Shown in pieces: positions 36,886-64,000 of a stretch of DNA of 64,000 nt. The position numbers were made by a program, and so were the translations under genes. Below the pieces are notes generated by a model. The model did no database searches and was not told where the DNA came from. It saw only the letters and a list, made by a program, of their open reading frames with translations. The stretch is from Lagopus muta (taxonomy: Eukaryota; Chordata; Aves; Galliformes; Phasianidae), in NCBI RefSeq assembly GCF_023343835.1, contig NC_064433.1, positions 33,201,214 through 33,265,213 on the forward strand. Reading direction: 5' to 3'. How positions within the stretch are numbered: the stretch's first letter is position 1; every line of letters begins with the position of its first letter.

Positions 36886-39800
36886 GGGAAGAAGTTTGAT
36901 AGGCAGTTTATTTTTTCTTTCCCCAAAAGTGCAGCAGTGAACAGGGTCCTCTGGAAGGGCACTTTCTAAACAAACGTTCAAAACAGCAGAAATTAAGGAT
37001 GCTCACAACACGCTACAGCAAAGTATGCTCACATACAGAGAAGAGTACTACAAATAAAAATCACTTCAAGTGAATCACAGTAAAACTGAAAGTAGTTGAA
37101 ATAATGTATAATCAGTCAATCTTGACTTGTTGGAACAGGTATTGTACCTACTTTGAGTATGTGATTGCATGTCTGTCTGCATTACAGCTCTACTCTCCAC
37201 ACAGAAGACCAGCATGCTGGGCCTACACTGGGTGAACGTGCACTGGCTGTGCACACTTTGGCCAGAGTGATGACACAGAACATGGTTTGTTTCAGAATAA
37301 TGTAAAAGTTAACTGTATTTCTCCCTGCATAGCATCTGCTTTACCAGCTCAGATCAAAGTTCACAGCTTTTGAGAATAATGATTTATAAGAAAAATAAAT
37401 CACATTTTACCTAGACACAACTCTGCACCAATAAGGCCCCTTCATTTGAAACAAACGCCTTCGGTACCAGGGTATGGATGCAGCTATGATCACATTGCAT
37501 ACAAAGTGGAACATCCAAGGAAGACAATTTAGCCACAAAAACCATTTGGTTGGGAATCAGATCTGGCTGCAAGTTATAAAGTTCCTTCATAATAATTTTA
37601 AGTCAAGAATTAATACTGTTCGTTCAGGGCTCTTCAAAGTCTCAGAATTATTCATGGAAACAGATCCAGGACAAGTCACAACAAACTCCCCTAAGGTTAC
37701 AGAAGCCAGGCAGCTGTTTTTTCCTGCTCTTCCTTCAACTAAGTGCTTCTGCTGAACAGCTCTTGAATCTTTATCCAAAGTGAGAAGTTATTTTCCTGAC
37801 CAGCCCTTCTCTCTATCTTGGTGGAGCAAGGGCTGACTCATTTCATTCTGAATTTCAAATGAATGACATCTATTACCTATGACAGATTCCAGGTATTGCG
37901 TGATTCCCTGACGCTGAGTGCAGAAGGAAAGTTATTGAGTCTACTTAGATGGGCAACTGTTTACAGTGCATGCAGAGAGCACAAGTGCTGACCTGGGTAC
38001 AATTGTCTCATCAGGTGTTTAATATCTATACCAACTCTGTCATCTTCCATGCTATTTATTAGGCAAAAAGTAAAGTGTTCAAAAAGAAAGATTTGCTTAC
38101 TATGGCTTTAGATCACTTTGAGTGTTACACATCTGTACCCAAAATTCTTCTATTTTTAAGTCTACTGAGAAGCATAACATGAATTACTTGCACTTAACAG
38201 TAGGAAGTTGACATATGATCTCCTAGATTTGATAGGGCTATGGAGGATTTAGTGTACAGCAAACTGTTTTATACTAGCCTCCAGACAGCTACCAAAGCAA
38301 AGATTAAATAAAAACCAATCCTAAGCAGGACACTAAGTAAATGAACCTTAGGTTTAACTCAGTGTGCAAGAAAACACTTGAGAGCACAAAGAACTTTGGT
38401 TTTGTTTCTAAAAGTCAAAGCAGAGTTTAAATGATATTGATAGACAATCCTCAGGCTTAAAAAACAAAGAGAAAACATAAAGCTACAACTGTAATGGAGG
38501 AAATAAAGTCCTGAGTATCTGAAAGCATGTAAGTAGTTTAAGAGTAGCCAAAAACCTCAGTACTGATACAGATACTACAGCTGAGAAGTTACCTTTCAAG
38601 CATTTTGTCTCCAAATATTTGGTCACTCAAGAGATTTAAAATGTTGAGTTAGATTTGAAATAAAAGCCCTATAAAACCTAAGCTGCACACCATCACAGAA
38701 GTTTGCAGCTAAGCTAAATAAAAGGCAACTTCTGTGCTTCAGAATCAAAAGGAAATATCAGCTGAATTTTAGCATTACTTTTATCTGTGTGCAGATCTGT
38801 GTATTGGAATGTGCACCTCTGCAGTTAGGATACAGTTGTACTTCATTGCCTAGTTAGTTTGTTAGGGTTTTTCTTCCCCCCCTTGGTAGAAGGCTTCAGG
38901 CAACAGAAATCAAAAACATCCTCTTTAGAGAGGGGATCTAAAATAGCTGGTGAAAACCGGAGAGTTGTGTCATGGTTTGTCTGAAAAGGGAAAGATTATC
39001 TTGCCTGATAATGCAGCTGATTTACACATACGCAACATGACTTTGTCTTGCAGAACACAAACAATTCGGTGCTTCTAGAAGAGTGTTTTGCCAATAATAT
39101 ATAGAAAAGCTACATTCTTACTCAAATTCAGGTGTTTTTCAAGATTTAGGAAGATATTCAAGTTTGGGTACAAGTGACAGCTGCATTTCAGATGAGCCTA
39201 ATCAGAAAGTTGAAGAGACAATATCACCTTTCCAAAGGGAAACTAAATGATAACATACCAGTCAGATGCCTGACGTGCAGTCCTTTGGTGTGAAGGCCAC
39301 TTACTGCAGATTCTGTATAGTTATGTCTCAACCAAAAAGAAACTATGAAGTACTTAAACTGCCTAAAATTGCCCTCTAATTTCTAGTGAACAGTGATTTA
39401 CTTTAGTTAGTTTTCTCTCAAAACAGTTTACTTCAAGAATCTAATTGATATGTTAGAAAATTCCAGGTAGTTGGAGGTTAGAGATAGATCAACTCTATTG
39501 CTGTGCCCTGTTGGTGTTGGTTTCTAGTGATACTTTTTTCCATGTATTGAAACAGATTTAACAGTTAGCTCAGAACACAGGCACGCTTATTTGAGTACTT
39601 GTTAGTCCCAACACTGTTTTGATTAACACAGTAGGAAGCCTATATTAAATCTTAAGAGTTTTTTCAGTAGTACATATCAACCCAATCCAGCATTTCAAAC
39701 TAGGAGGCTGAAATTACATTCTTGCTTGCAAGCTACCAAAGCAGATCTACAAAATTCATTGGTCTCATTTAAAGTGGTCTCATTGAAAGAAGATACTCTG

Positions 39801-40357
39801 CATACTTAGTTCAGTTCTGCAAATGACTCTTGCTAGTCAGATCCTACAGTTTTGACTAATGCCTTCCCTACGCTGTTTTGGGCTAGTTTGCTATTGTCAT
39901 TAAGAGCTTTGAGCTCAACACAGGAAATCTATCCATAAACACAGCCTTCAGGGAAGTGTGTGACACTGAATATAGGTGAGCATTACTGTGCAATAGCACC
40001 TGCCTATCTAACCCAATTCAACTAATGCATTTACTGATTTCTTCAGAACAAAAACTGTTCAGATTCATAGGCCATAGATTCACCTCTGTGCCTGGAGTAT
40101 GAAAAGGTACTTGAAAGACAAAGGTGGTAATCAATATCTGAGTAAGAGAGATTTAGCTGTGTCTAATGATTTAGTTACAGGTCAGCTGTAAAATATACAT
40201 ATTGCACAAGGCAACCAGCTAAAGACAAGGGTTTTTCTTCCAAACATGGTTTGAACAGCCCAGTAAGTCTTCCAGCTGTTATCAACGAGAGTTTCAGAGA
40301 CAGACCTGCTGCAGTCACTGGAGAAATTGGTCAGTGGGAGCTGATTGCAAGAGGCTC
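36886..40357 (-). other. GNS: Probable GNS 3' untranslated region
   Basis: Sequence downstream of the GNS stop on the minus strand. It has essentially no open frames over 60 codons from about 37.8 to 41.6 kb. The extent is inferred from the AATAAA at 36912-36907. No repeat of known family was recognised within it. Confidence 0.5.
36907..36912 (-). terminator. GNS: Candidate GNS polyadenylation signal
   Basis: TTTATT on the plus strand is AATAAA on the minus strand, about 3.45 kb past the GNS stop. That fits the long 3' UTR I recall for mammalian GNS (about 3.3 kb). A second minus-strand AATAAA at 38055-38060 could give a shorter form. Confidence 0.45.
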
Positions 40358-56770
<16,413 letters not shown>

Positions 56771-56935
56771 GGTGCGGCGACGGGGGCGCGCGGGCGGAGG
56801 GACAGACAGACGGACGGAATGCGTCGACGTCGCTCAGACCCCGGCGTCGCGGAGCGGCCGACAGCGCAGCCCCGGCAGCAGAGCGCGAGCCCGCCCCGCC
56901 CCCGGCATATGACCAGGGCGAGCGGGGGGAGCGGT

Positions 56936-56945
56936 GTCACGTGGG
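56936..56945 (+). promoter_or_regulatory. CLEAR-like E-box (TFEB/TFE3/MITF site)
   Basis: GTCACGTGGG matches 8 of 10 positions of the CLEAR palindrome GTCACGTGAC, including the full GTCACGTG core. It lies about 165 bp upstream of the GNS ATG. Lysosomal genes, GNS among them, are established TFEB targets through such elements. Occupancy here is inferred. Confidence 0.65.
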
Positions 56946-57740
56946 CGGGAGGTGCTGCTCAGCGCCCCGCCCTGCAGGGCGGACCGGGGGCGGTGCAGCG
57001 GCTCTGCGCCTCGCCCACAGCAGCGCCGGTTGGCGTGCGGGGCGTCCTGGGTGAGGTGGGGGGGTCCGCCGGGGTCATCGATTCCGATTGCGGCTCCGCG
57101 CGGCATCACCTGCAACCGAACCCTGCGCCTGAGAGCATTGTTCACACCCACCTTGAACTCGGCGCCGCGCCCACTGCCCTGTTCAGCCCGTTCCACACCC
57201 GCCGCCCTCTGGTGCAGACCCTGTCCCCAGCCGCCCCTCCCCTGACACAACTCCATGCCGTTCCCTCGGGCCCTGCCTCTGTCACATAGAGCAGAGCTCA
57301 GCCCTGCGAGGAGCTGCAGCCATCAGCCCTCCCCTCTGCTCCATGCTGAGCGCACCGAGGAACCTCAGTCGCCCGTCGCACGGACCCTTCTCCATCTCCG
57401 CACCCTCCTTTGAACGCTCCCTAATAGTTTTATACCTTTGCACAGCTTAACACCTGCCGTAACAAACAGCGCAGCTTTTTATTCTGAATACCACTTTTGC
57501 CAACCGCTGCATTTCACCACCCAGCTCCTCACCCCTGCCCGCGCCTTCCCCCGGCGGTAGGTGATGCCCGCAGGTGCGGCCCCGGCCGCGGGCTCTACCA
57601 CGCCGCGAGGTGCGCGGGGAGGGCCTCGCGTCGCTCCTGCCCGCGGGGAACGCCCCGGAGCCCGGACTCCCCCCGCCACCTCCGGCCGGCCGTGGAACGA
57701 GCCGAGCCCGGAACTCGGCGCCGCCGAGCGGGCGCGGAAG

Positions 57741-57981
57741 ATGGAGGCGGGGGAGCGAGGCGCGGGCGGCCGGGCGGGCAGCAGCGCGGACAGCCTAGCC
57801 GAAGAGGAAGACGAGGAGGACGAGGAGGTGCCAGGCAGCGGCCGCTCCAGCCGCACCTCGTCGCTGGTCAGCGGGCTGCTTACCGAGCTCTACAGCGCCG
57901 CCGAGGTGGCCGCCCCTCCCCGCGTCCTGCGGGAGCTGCGGCAGCAGCGGCCGAGCCGCGCCGAGTACCTGCGGCTGAAAG
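57741..57981 (+). CDS. TBC1D30: TBC1D30 coding exon 1
   Basis: 241 bp, residues 1-80 plus one base. Donor CTGAAAG|gtacgg, phase 1. It begins MEAGERGAGG in Kozak context aagATGG. The acidic stretch is encoded by a GAG/GAC-rich tract at about 57800-57829. The frame is open upstream to at least 57561. Confidence 0.85.
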
Positions 57982-59999
57982 GTACGGGCCGCTCCCCTCC
58001 ACTCGGTGCAGCGCTCGGCACGGGGTTCGCTGCGTCCGGGCATGAGGAACGGGGCGGGCTCACCTGCGGCAGGTGGAACGGGTGTCATCCGTTGTTGTTC
58101 TTTCCCTCCTTCCTCCGTGAAAGCTGGCCGTGTTTTCAGGCTCTTGTCATTCTCATCAGCTTTGCGGTTTTCAGCTTACTGTGCAGGTAAACTTGTCTCC
58201 AAGGAAAGCAAAATGAATTCAAAATAAAAGCGAACCAAAATGAAGCTGTCAAGGGGCTCACGATGCCCGTGCAGCTGTGACAGTGAATGCTTCCTGAAGG
58301 GTGGGACTTGCAGCCGCAAGCCAGCCTGGTGAAGAGGACCATACAAAGATCTCTTGTCTCTTGATGTCAGGATATCCTTGTTTCTGTCAAGGACAGAAAG
58401 CAGGAGGTGAATAGACATGCCAGTTTCTCAGGCTGTGCAAACAGCTTTTTGCTTCCTTGTTTGGCTTCCTAATGAGATGATGGTATTCAGCCCGATGTTA
58501 CAGGATATGGGCTCGTGTTCCGTATGTCCCATGGGGAATTTATGTCCTGGAACTAGAACTTAGGACTTTTGCTGCAACAGTAATTAATGGTTTTTACAGG
58601 AACAGCTAACTGGAGTGAACAAGAAAGGCTAAAATTCACCTCACTGCTTTTGTGGTGACTGTCCATGTCAGTAGGAATACAGTTTAATTTTATTCCCTGG
58701 TACGATGTGGCATGAAATCACTTTGCCCAATCCCAGAGATGGGAGGTACTGATTGAGCAGCAGGGACCGATCTGGATGCGCTGCCTGCTGCAGAATACAG
58801 AGTTGTTTTTGCCAGCATCTGCCCTTGCTGCCATACCTGGTTCTCTCCCATCCCACAACTGGTTAGCATTTCAGCCTACTTTGTCCTTTTGTTAAGCTCT
58901 GTAGAGTTTTGAGGAAGGTTTTGCTGTATGAGCCAATCACCATCCCACTAATGGTAGCTTTTCCTGAAGGCATCAACTTTTTGCTCGCTGGATCAGATTA
59001 CTGCACTATGGATTTTTTTTGATTGATTTTTCTTTCAGCTTTGAGAGGTGTGATTGGACTGAAAGCAATAAGGTTTGAGAACAGTCTCAGGAAGAAAGCT
59101 GTCAGGACAGCAGTAGCAAATTTCACCAGGCTGTTCTGTAGCAAAGAGCTGAAGAGGTCAGCATGTGGTAGGCAAAACCCAGACTTTCACTGGTGGGATG
59201 CGCAGAGGAGAGAATCCCAAAACTCTCTCCCACATCTCTAAAGCTTGCTGCACAAGTGTCAGCAGGAGCACTAGAAGTAAGCTGAGTCATTTTGGTGAGC
59301 TGGGAGCTCTGGTGCCACTGAAACCAGTGGAAATAGTGAAGGCCCTGACTGAAGCAACATCATTTGCCTTTTAGTGGAAATAGTTTTCCAGTTAGAGCTC
59401 ATCCTGGAGTTGCATCCCTAGCTTTGCAGGCAGTGTTCTTGAACATTTTCCTTTGTCTATTGCCACTTACTTATTCCTTTTGCATGTTTTTCCCAGGCAG
59501 TGTTCTATATATAAAACATACCCCCGATTGTGCTAATCGAGATGTATTCTGCTGCATCTGTCATGAAGGTTCCGATTTATCACAATATGGTTGCTAAGTT
59601 TAATACACTGCACAACTAATTGAGGTACTTCAGTTTGAATGAACATTGGAGACTGTGGCTCAGATCTTGAAAATGTTTGTAATCAGGGATGGTCCCTTTC
59701 AATAGATCTTCCAGTCTATGGGAAATTTGCATTTGTAAATGCCTTGGGGGCGAGTAACTTTGCATGTCAACTACAATAGGCTTCTTATGTATGTTTTGGC
59801 CTGGATTGAGGTTATTTTCTCTGCTTATTGGCAGATGTGGATGAATTGACAGCTATAAAACGGGAACTGAATTACAGAATTTCTGTTCAATCCGCGAAGT
59901 TACTTCATCTTCTGAAGCTGAAAGACAGGCTTGTGCATAAAGTCCAGAAGAACTGCGACATTGTCACCGCTTGTTTACAGGCAGTTTCCCAGAAACGAC
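57741..59999 (+). CDS. TBC1D30: TBC1 domain family member 30 (Rab GTPase-activating protein), N-terminal exons 1-2, 3' partial
   Basis: Two exons, 57741-57981 and 59835-59999, join in phase (G|AT gives Asp81). Seen: an acidic run EEEDEEDEEV (21-30), the conserved SSRTSSLVSGLLTELYS (37-53; human RTSRTASLVSGLLNELYS), then in exon 2 QSAKLLHLLKLKDRLVHKVQ and KNCDIVTACLQAVSQKR, which is the family's pre-TBC helix. The TBC catalytic domain is encoded beyond the window. From family knowledge, TBC1D30 acts on Rab8-type GTPases and limits primary cilium formation. The start at 57741 has an excellent Kozak context (A at -3, G at +4). Two in-frame Met codons 60 and 59 codons upstream (57561, 57564) leave a longer N-terminus possible. 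Confidence 0.93.
57982..59834 (+). other. TBC1D30: TBC1D30 intron 1
   Basis: About 1.85 kb. Its first roughly 100 bp belong to the CpG island. No further gene or repeat is recognised. Confidence 0.88.
59835..59999 (+). CDS. TBC1D30: TBC1D30 coding exon 2
   Basis: 165 bp. Acceptor attggcag|ATGTGG, donor AAACGAC|gtaagt, phase 1 at both ends. It encodes DVDELTAIKRELNYRISVQS then AKLLHLLKLKDRLVHKVQKN and CDIVTACLQAVSQKR, closely matching human TBC1D30. The next exon should start by completing a second Arg and was not found before 64000. Confidence 0.95.
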
Positions 60000-62900
60000 G
60001 TAAGTGCTGTTCTGTTTGCATGTGTATTAGTGTAAGTAGTGTATTTCATTAACGTGGGCAGTATTTCGATTAAGCCCTTGCCTTTGATTTAAAATCATGA
60101 AGCCAGACTGTGCTGTTTCTTACATGGCTGGCTTCCAGTGGTGTCTGTGGCACCTGGCAAAGCACAGTTTGATTTAAGCTGTTGACTAGATAGGCTGTTG
60201 TAGCTACAGCTTTGTGTAGCTACAGATGGCAAATGCAACTGTCTTCTTAGCATTTTGTTAGTAGTGCGTGCTACTCCTTTCTATTGAGTTGATTCAAGAT
60301 GAGGAACATTAGTATAAATAAACCTACTTTCCCCAGACATCTTTATCAGCACGTGTGTGTTTGGAGGTGTCAGAGGGAACAGGTGGGAAAGGGGAGAAAT
60401 GCTGATCTTTAATTGCTTAGCCTTTTCTTCCAACACAGTGAAACCTTTTTTGAGGCTTGGCAAAATTGTCATCTAAAGGCATGCTGAAATGCTTTTATGA
60501 GTGCTGCTAAAATGAAAAAATGTAATGTTATGTGTCAAAATAGATAGAAAATATGCCTTCAGAGTGGACATGTGAAAATAACCTGTTTCCTGTCTTATTT
60601 TTTTGTTAACATGCAGCGTGACAGGTACAGAAATGTTCAGGTACAGTAAATAAAGCATGGTCACTTCACAGAAATGCCTGGTAGGAGCTTTGAGGTGCAT
60701 GTAAAATATTATTAAAAGAATCTCATTGTAGTAGCATGTGCTAACATAATTTAGTTACAGGTCTATTCATTTTTAAGCATTTATAAACATTCCTCTGGTT
60801 GACTTAAAGCATAGCATGAAAGATCTTGGCTGACATGTACTACTTCAGGTGTATTTCTACTTCTCACCTGTTATTTTTCTTCATCAACATCAGCTTGTGT
60901 TTTCAACATTAAGCATACGCTATAGCCTGCTTTTAAATAAGAGTATTTTCATTTTGCATGCATTTAAGTATTTAGAGGGCTGACTGTAAATTCTGAAGGT
61001 GTGAACATCCTGATCTCATTTGTATGGTTAGAAACTTTTTGAGTCAGAGGGATGTGGGATTTCATCCTAAATATGAATGTGTTTTTACAATTTTCAGAGA
61101 CTTTTGTACTTGTGTTTTAAACATAATGCCCCTTTCCATTAATTTGCCAGCAATACTTGAGATAGCAGCTGAAACGTTAAGGTGACAGTTTATTGTCTAA
61201 TACCAGTCCATGGGCATGCAGATTTTTGTTTAACTTATTGTCAACTTTCGCTTGTGGCTCAGAAAATCCAGACTTGTGTATCCCAAGACAGCCAAAACTG
61301 AGTTATTTCTTATGTAAAGATCTGATCCAAAGCCACTGGAGTTTTTTTGAATGACTTGCTATGGCTACATTTGTTTTGGAATAGGTGTACAAGTTTCCAG
61401 TAGTTGTGCCTTTGAGTTGTTAGGTGATCAGCAGCTGTCCAACTGCAGGCACAACTGGTTTTCTTCCTCCCAACCTTTTGTTCTTCCCTCTGTACTGTCT
61501 TCCTGCATTGTAATAGGCAGGAACCACTGTGTGGTATGTGGTGAACCAGACTGGAGAGCTGATCCATCTGAAAGATAATTCCTCTTTTCTTTTCGTAGCA
61601 CTTCCCCATTTCCGTTTTCTCAGAGGGTGGCAGAAGTGAGAGCATAGGAGAAGGTAATAGCTTAGACAGGTGTGACAAGTGCAGTTGCTGAGTGTGTAAA
61701 GTACTAAAATCTCAACAAAACTGTTAAGCTAAGAGAGAAAAGATCTACTTTTCCCCTGTCAGCTTTGAAAAAACAATTCACATGATGGAACATTTTAAAA
61801 AAAAAAATGTCCTACCCCAAAATGTGAATATTTCTGCTGGCCTAAACCCTTTAAATTTTTCTCAAATAACTAAGGAGAAGTTGCTAAATATTTTTTTTCT
61901 CTAAATAATATTTTTAGTGACCAAGAAAAAAAGAATCTTTGACCTGTGGTGTCATTAATTCTGACATTGCAATGTTTGTAATAATACAGTGATGCTTTGA
62001 TTGATTTATGTAGAGTGTTGTCGTTTGTTAACACTGCTGTCACGTATATTTTTTGTCTTGACATAGTGAAATCTCTGTGTAGAGGTAGAACATCAGTCAA
62101 ATTAACCTTAGGACAACATCCAGATGCTTAAATCTGGTTCAATACAAAACTGAAGTTATATTAACACAACGTGCATTAATATTCTCTTGTATTTTTGATG
62201 AAGAGATATTTTCAAAAGAACCTTTCACTAAGAGTTTGTTTAGAGCTATGATACCTATAATAACTTTAACTGTGTCTCACAGTGTACTCTGTTGTTGTGC
62301 TTAGAAACTGAGCTGGAAGATTGTTATTATTCTGCTGTTCAATATTGGCTCCAATATAGAATTCTCTAGGATGGCACTAAATATTTGCTTTCTGTTTTTC
62401 CCTTCCCTCCGTGTGGTTTGATTTAATGCAGAGCCAGCAGGGGGAGACAGCATATTTTATTTCATGCAGAGATTGAGGTGCGTCTCTTTGGGTTTTGTAG
62501 GTTGGAAGCTTTTGTATCATTTCCTTAAATATGAACGTAAGAGCTTCACAAGAGGCAAGTAAATGTACACTACAAGGAAAGTTTTAGGTTTCATATGGGA
62601 AGCAGTTGGAAAAATAGTGACAAATTATATCTTAATTAGAACTGAGATAGTTAGTTCCGATGTGGCTGTGGAGATTATTGAGAAGCTCCTGATAATGAGA
62701 GCTGAGTGTTTTGGAGTCTATATTTGGAGTTTTATGTGTGTACTTAGTAGCAATGCTCTGATCTCTTTGAGTGCATCTTACCTCAATAGAAAGCCTCAAT
62801 AGAAAGTAGTGCAAACTGTTGTTACCTGGCCTCAGTGATGTACCCTCTGCATTCTCTGGGAGATGGCCAGGCTATGAACTCTTTGCTGAGAGTGTGTCAC

Positions 62901-63543
62901 TTAGAGGATACTAACAAAACCTTGTCTGAGACTGTAGTAGTATGAGTTGGTTAGTTGTGAGTTGTTCCTCACTTTAGTATCGAAAATGTATATTAAAGAG
63001 GAGAGTGTTCTGTATTAAAAATCAAAAGTATTAGTATTGCAATTTCCATTTGCAATTAAAAGATAGGCTGTGTGCTTTCTGTGTTCATCTCCAACTCTTC
63101 TTTAGATTTCCTGTTGCAATTTGACTAATTTTAAATTTAACTCAGTAGCTCCGATGTTTGAAGCCAGATGGATTTCCTTTTTTGTAGCAATAGCTATTTA
63201 ATTCATCTATCAAAAATACATTCCTCCTTTGATACACTTAAAATAAGAGATTTACTTCTTGTGGAGTCTCATTTCACATGAGTCATCCTCAAATTAGTCT
63301 ATCTCTGCACCTCATCAATGTTTGTGTACTTACATTACCAGTCTCAATCCTTCATGGATGTTAATGAATTTGACACTTTAAGAAATGCTGTGGTTGCTTC
63401 TTGTTTTTCCTAATGAATTGTTTTTAGTTTAATTCTACTTCATCCTTTCCCCATGGGAAGCTTTTTGGTGGGGAAAGAGAAATGGGAAAGAAACAGAATA
63501 ATGATCCTAAAGATGTGATGATTGTTTCCAGGTGTTTGTTAAA
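60000..63543 (+). other. TBC1D30: TBC1D30 intron 2, first part
   Basis: AT-rich intron beginning gtaagt. I searched for the next exon (expected to begin with the human RVDTKLKF region) and found none. A 13-bp tandem duplication lies at 62781-62806. Frames such as 61310-61678 (minus) have no recognisable similarity. Confidence 0.8.
62781..62806 (+). repeat. Perfect 13-bp tandem duplication
   Basis: CCTCAATAGAAAG occurs twice in a row (62781-62793, 62794-62806) in TBC1D30 intron 2. Confidence 0.88.
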
Positions 63544-63680
63544 TTCATAGAATCAAAGAATCATAGAATCGCTCAGGTTGGAAAAGACCTTAAAGATCAT
63601 CAAGTCCAACCGCAACCCAACCATACTGCCTTAACTCTAACAGCCCTCTGCTGAATCATGTCCTTGTTGCTAAGTGTATG
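63544..63680 (-). mobile_element. CR1 3'-end fragment, minus orientation
   Basis: Begins with TCATAGAATCAAAGAATCAT and AGAATC (a duplicated CR1 tail motif, reverse-complemented). It continues GGTTGGAAAAGACCTTAAAG and ATCATCAAGTCCAACC, a standard CR1 3' UTR block. Similarity fades near 63680, so this is a short 5'-truncated copy. Confidence 0.88.
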
Positions 63681-64000
63681 TTGAATTTTCTTTACAGTCA
63701 GTTTCCCTATTGGAGCATTATGTATTTGCTACAGTAAATAAATTGAATATTTTTATTGATTTATAACTGTTGTGATTGTCAACAAACTGTTACCTGTGTG
63801 CTATAGAGCAAAGACGCTCTATGCTACTTATGACTCAAGGTGTGGAAGTGGGCTAAAGTAAAGATTAGTAAAGATTTCATAATCTGATTTATGTCCTGTT
63901 TGTAGAAAGTGAAGTAATGGGACAGGAGAGAACCTGTATTTCAGGACGCTGGAGCTTGGCTTGTTGAGGTTGGTAGCTGTGAGAATCCTTAGAAGGATCT
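63681..64000 (+). other. TBC1D30: TBC1D30 intron 2, continuing past the window
   Basis: Non-coding sequence after the CR1 fragment. I see nothing supportable in it. Confidence 0.75.

Noticed and set aside
62145-62162. ACAAAACTGAAGTTATA as a possible TBC1D30 exon 3 start (human DTKLKF)
   Set aside because: The frame hits a stop almost at once, and there is no suitable acceptor or continuing similarity.

Overview
This window is avian nuclear DNA, most likely chicken or a close galliform. It contains CR1 LINE copies, long introns with GT-AG splice sites, one GC-rich CpG island, and three genes whose reconstructed proteins match vertebrate families. The order RASSF3 - GNS - TBC1D30 is, from general knowledge, the vertebrate arrangement (human 12q14; chicken chromosome 1). 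There are no prokaryotic features, CRISPR arrays, rRNA or recognisable tRNA genes. Most open frames in the window are chance frames in introns; the true coding exons are short.

Layout. Positions 1-25735 look like the 3' part of a long first intron of RASSF3 (+). It holds one substantial 5'-truncated CR1 (about 22953-23760, minus strand) and no exon I can defend. RASSF3 coding exons follow at 25736-25843, 26937-27204, 28139-28254 and 28577-28726. They encode the RA and SARAH domains (213 codons after the missing first exon). A 3' UTR probably runs to about 31.76 kb. A roughly 5 kb intergenic interval (with a CR1 tail at about 34.55 kb) separates it from the convergently transcribed GNS.

GNS (-) is complete. 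Fourteen coding exons between 56770 and 40358 give 1617 bp, a 538-residue lysosomal N-acetylglucosamine-6-sulfatase with the formylglycine cysteine at residue 75, and metal ligands in TDDQD and SDNG. Exon 4 (66 bp) is easy to miss because it sits in no long open frame. The 3' UTR probably ends near 36.9 kb.

A CpG island (about 56.33-58.08 kb) forms a head-to-head promoter between GNS (-) and TBC1D30 (+). It contains GC boxes and a CLEAR-like E-box (GTCACGTGGG, 56936-56945), the expected TFEB/TFE3 site for a lysosomal gene. TBC1D30 (Rab GTPase-activating protein) contributes two N-terminal coding exons here (57741-57981 and 59835-59999); its TBC domain lies beyond the window. A small CR1 tail occurs at about 63544-63680.

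No novel biological system was found. The most useful observations are the hidden GNS exon, the CLEAR-like element in the shared promoter, the in-frame tandem splice donors and the longer RA-domain loop in RASSF3, and the unresolved TBC1D30 start. I also list several small repeats, hairpins and weak coding-like relics with low confidence.
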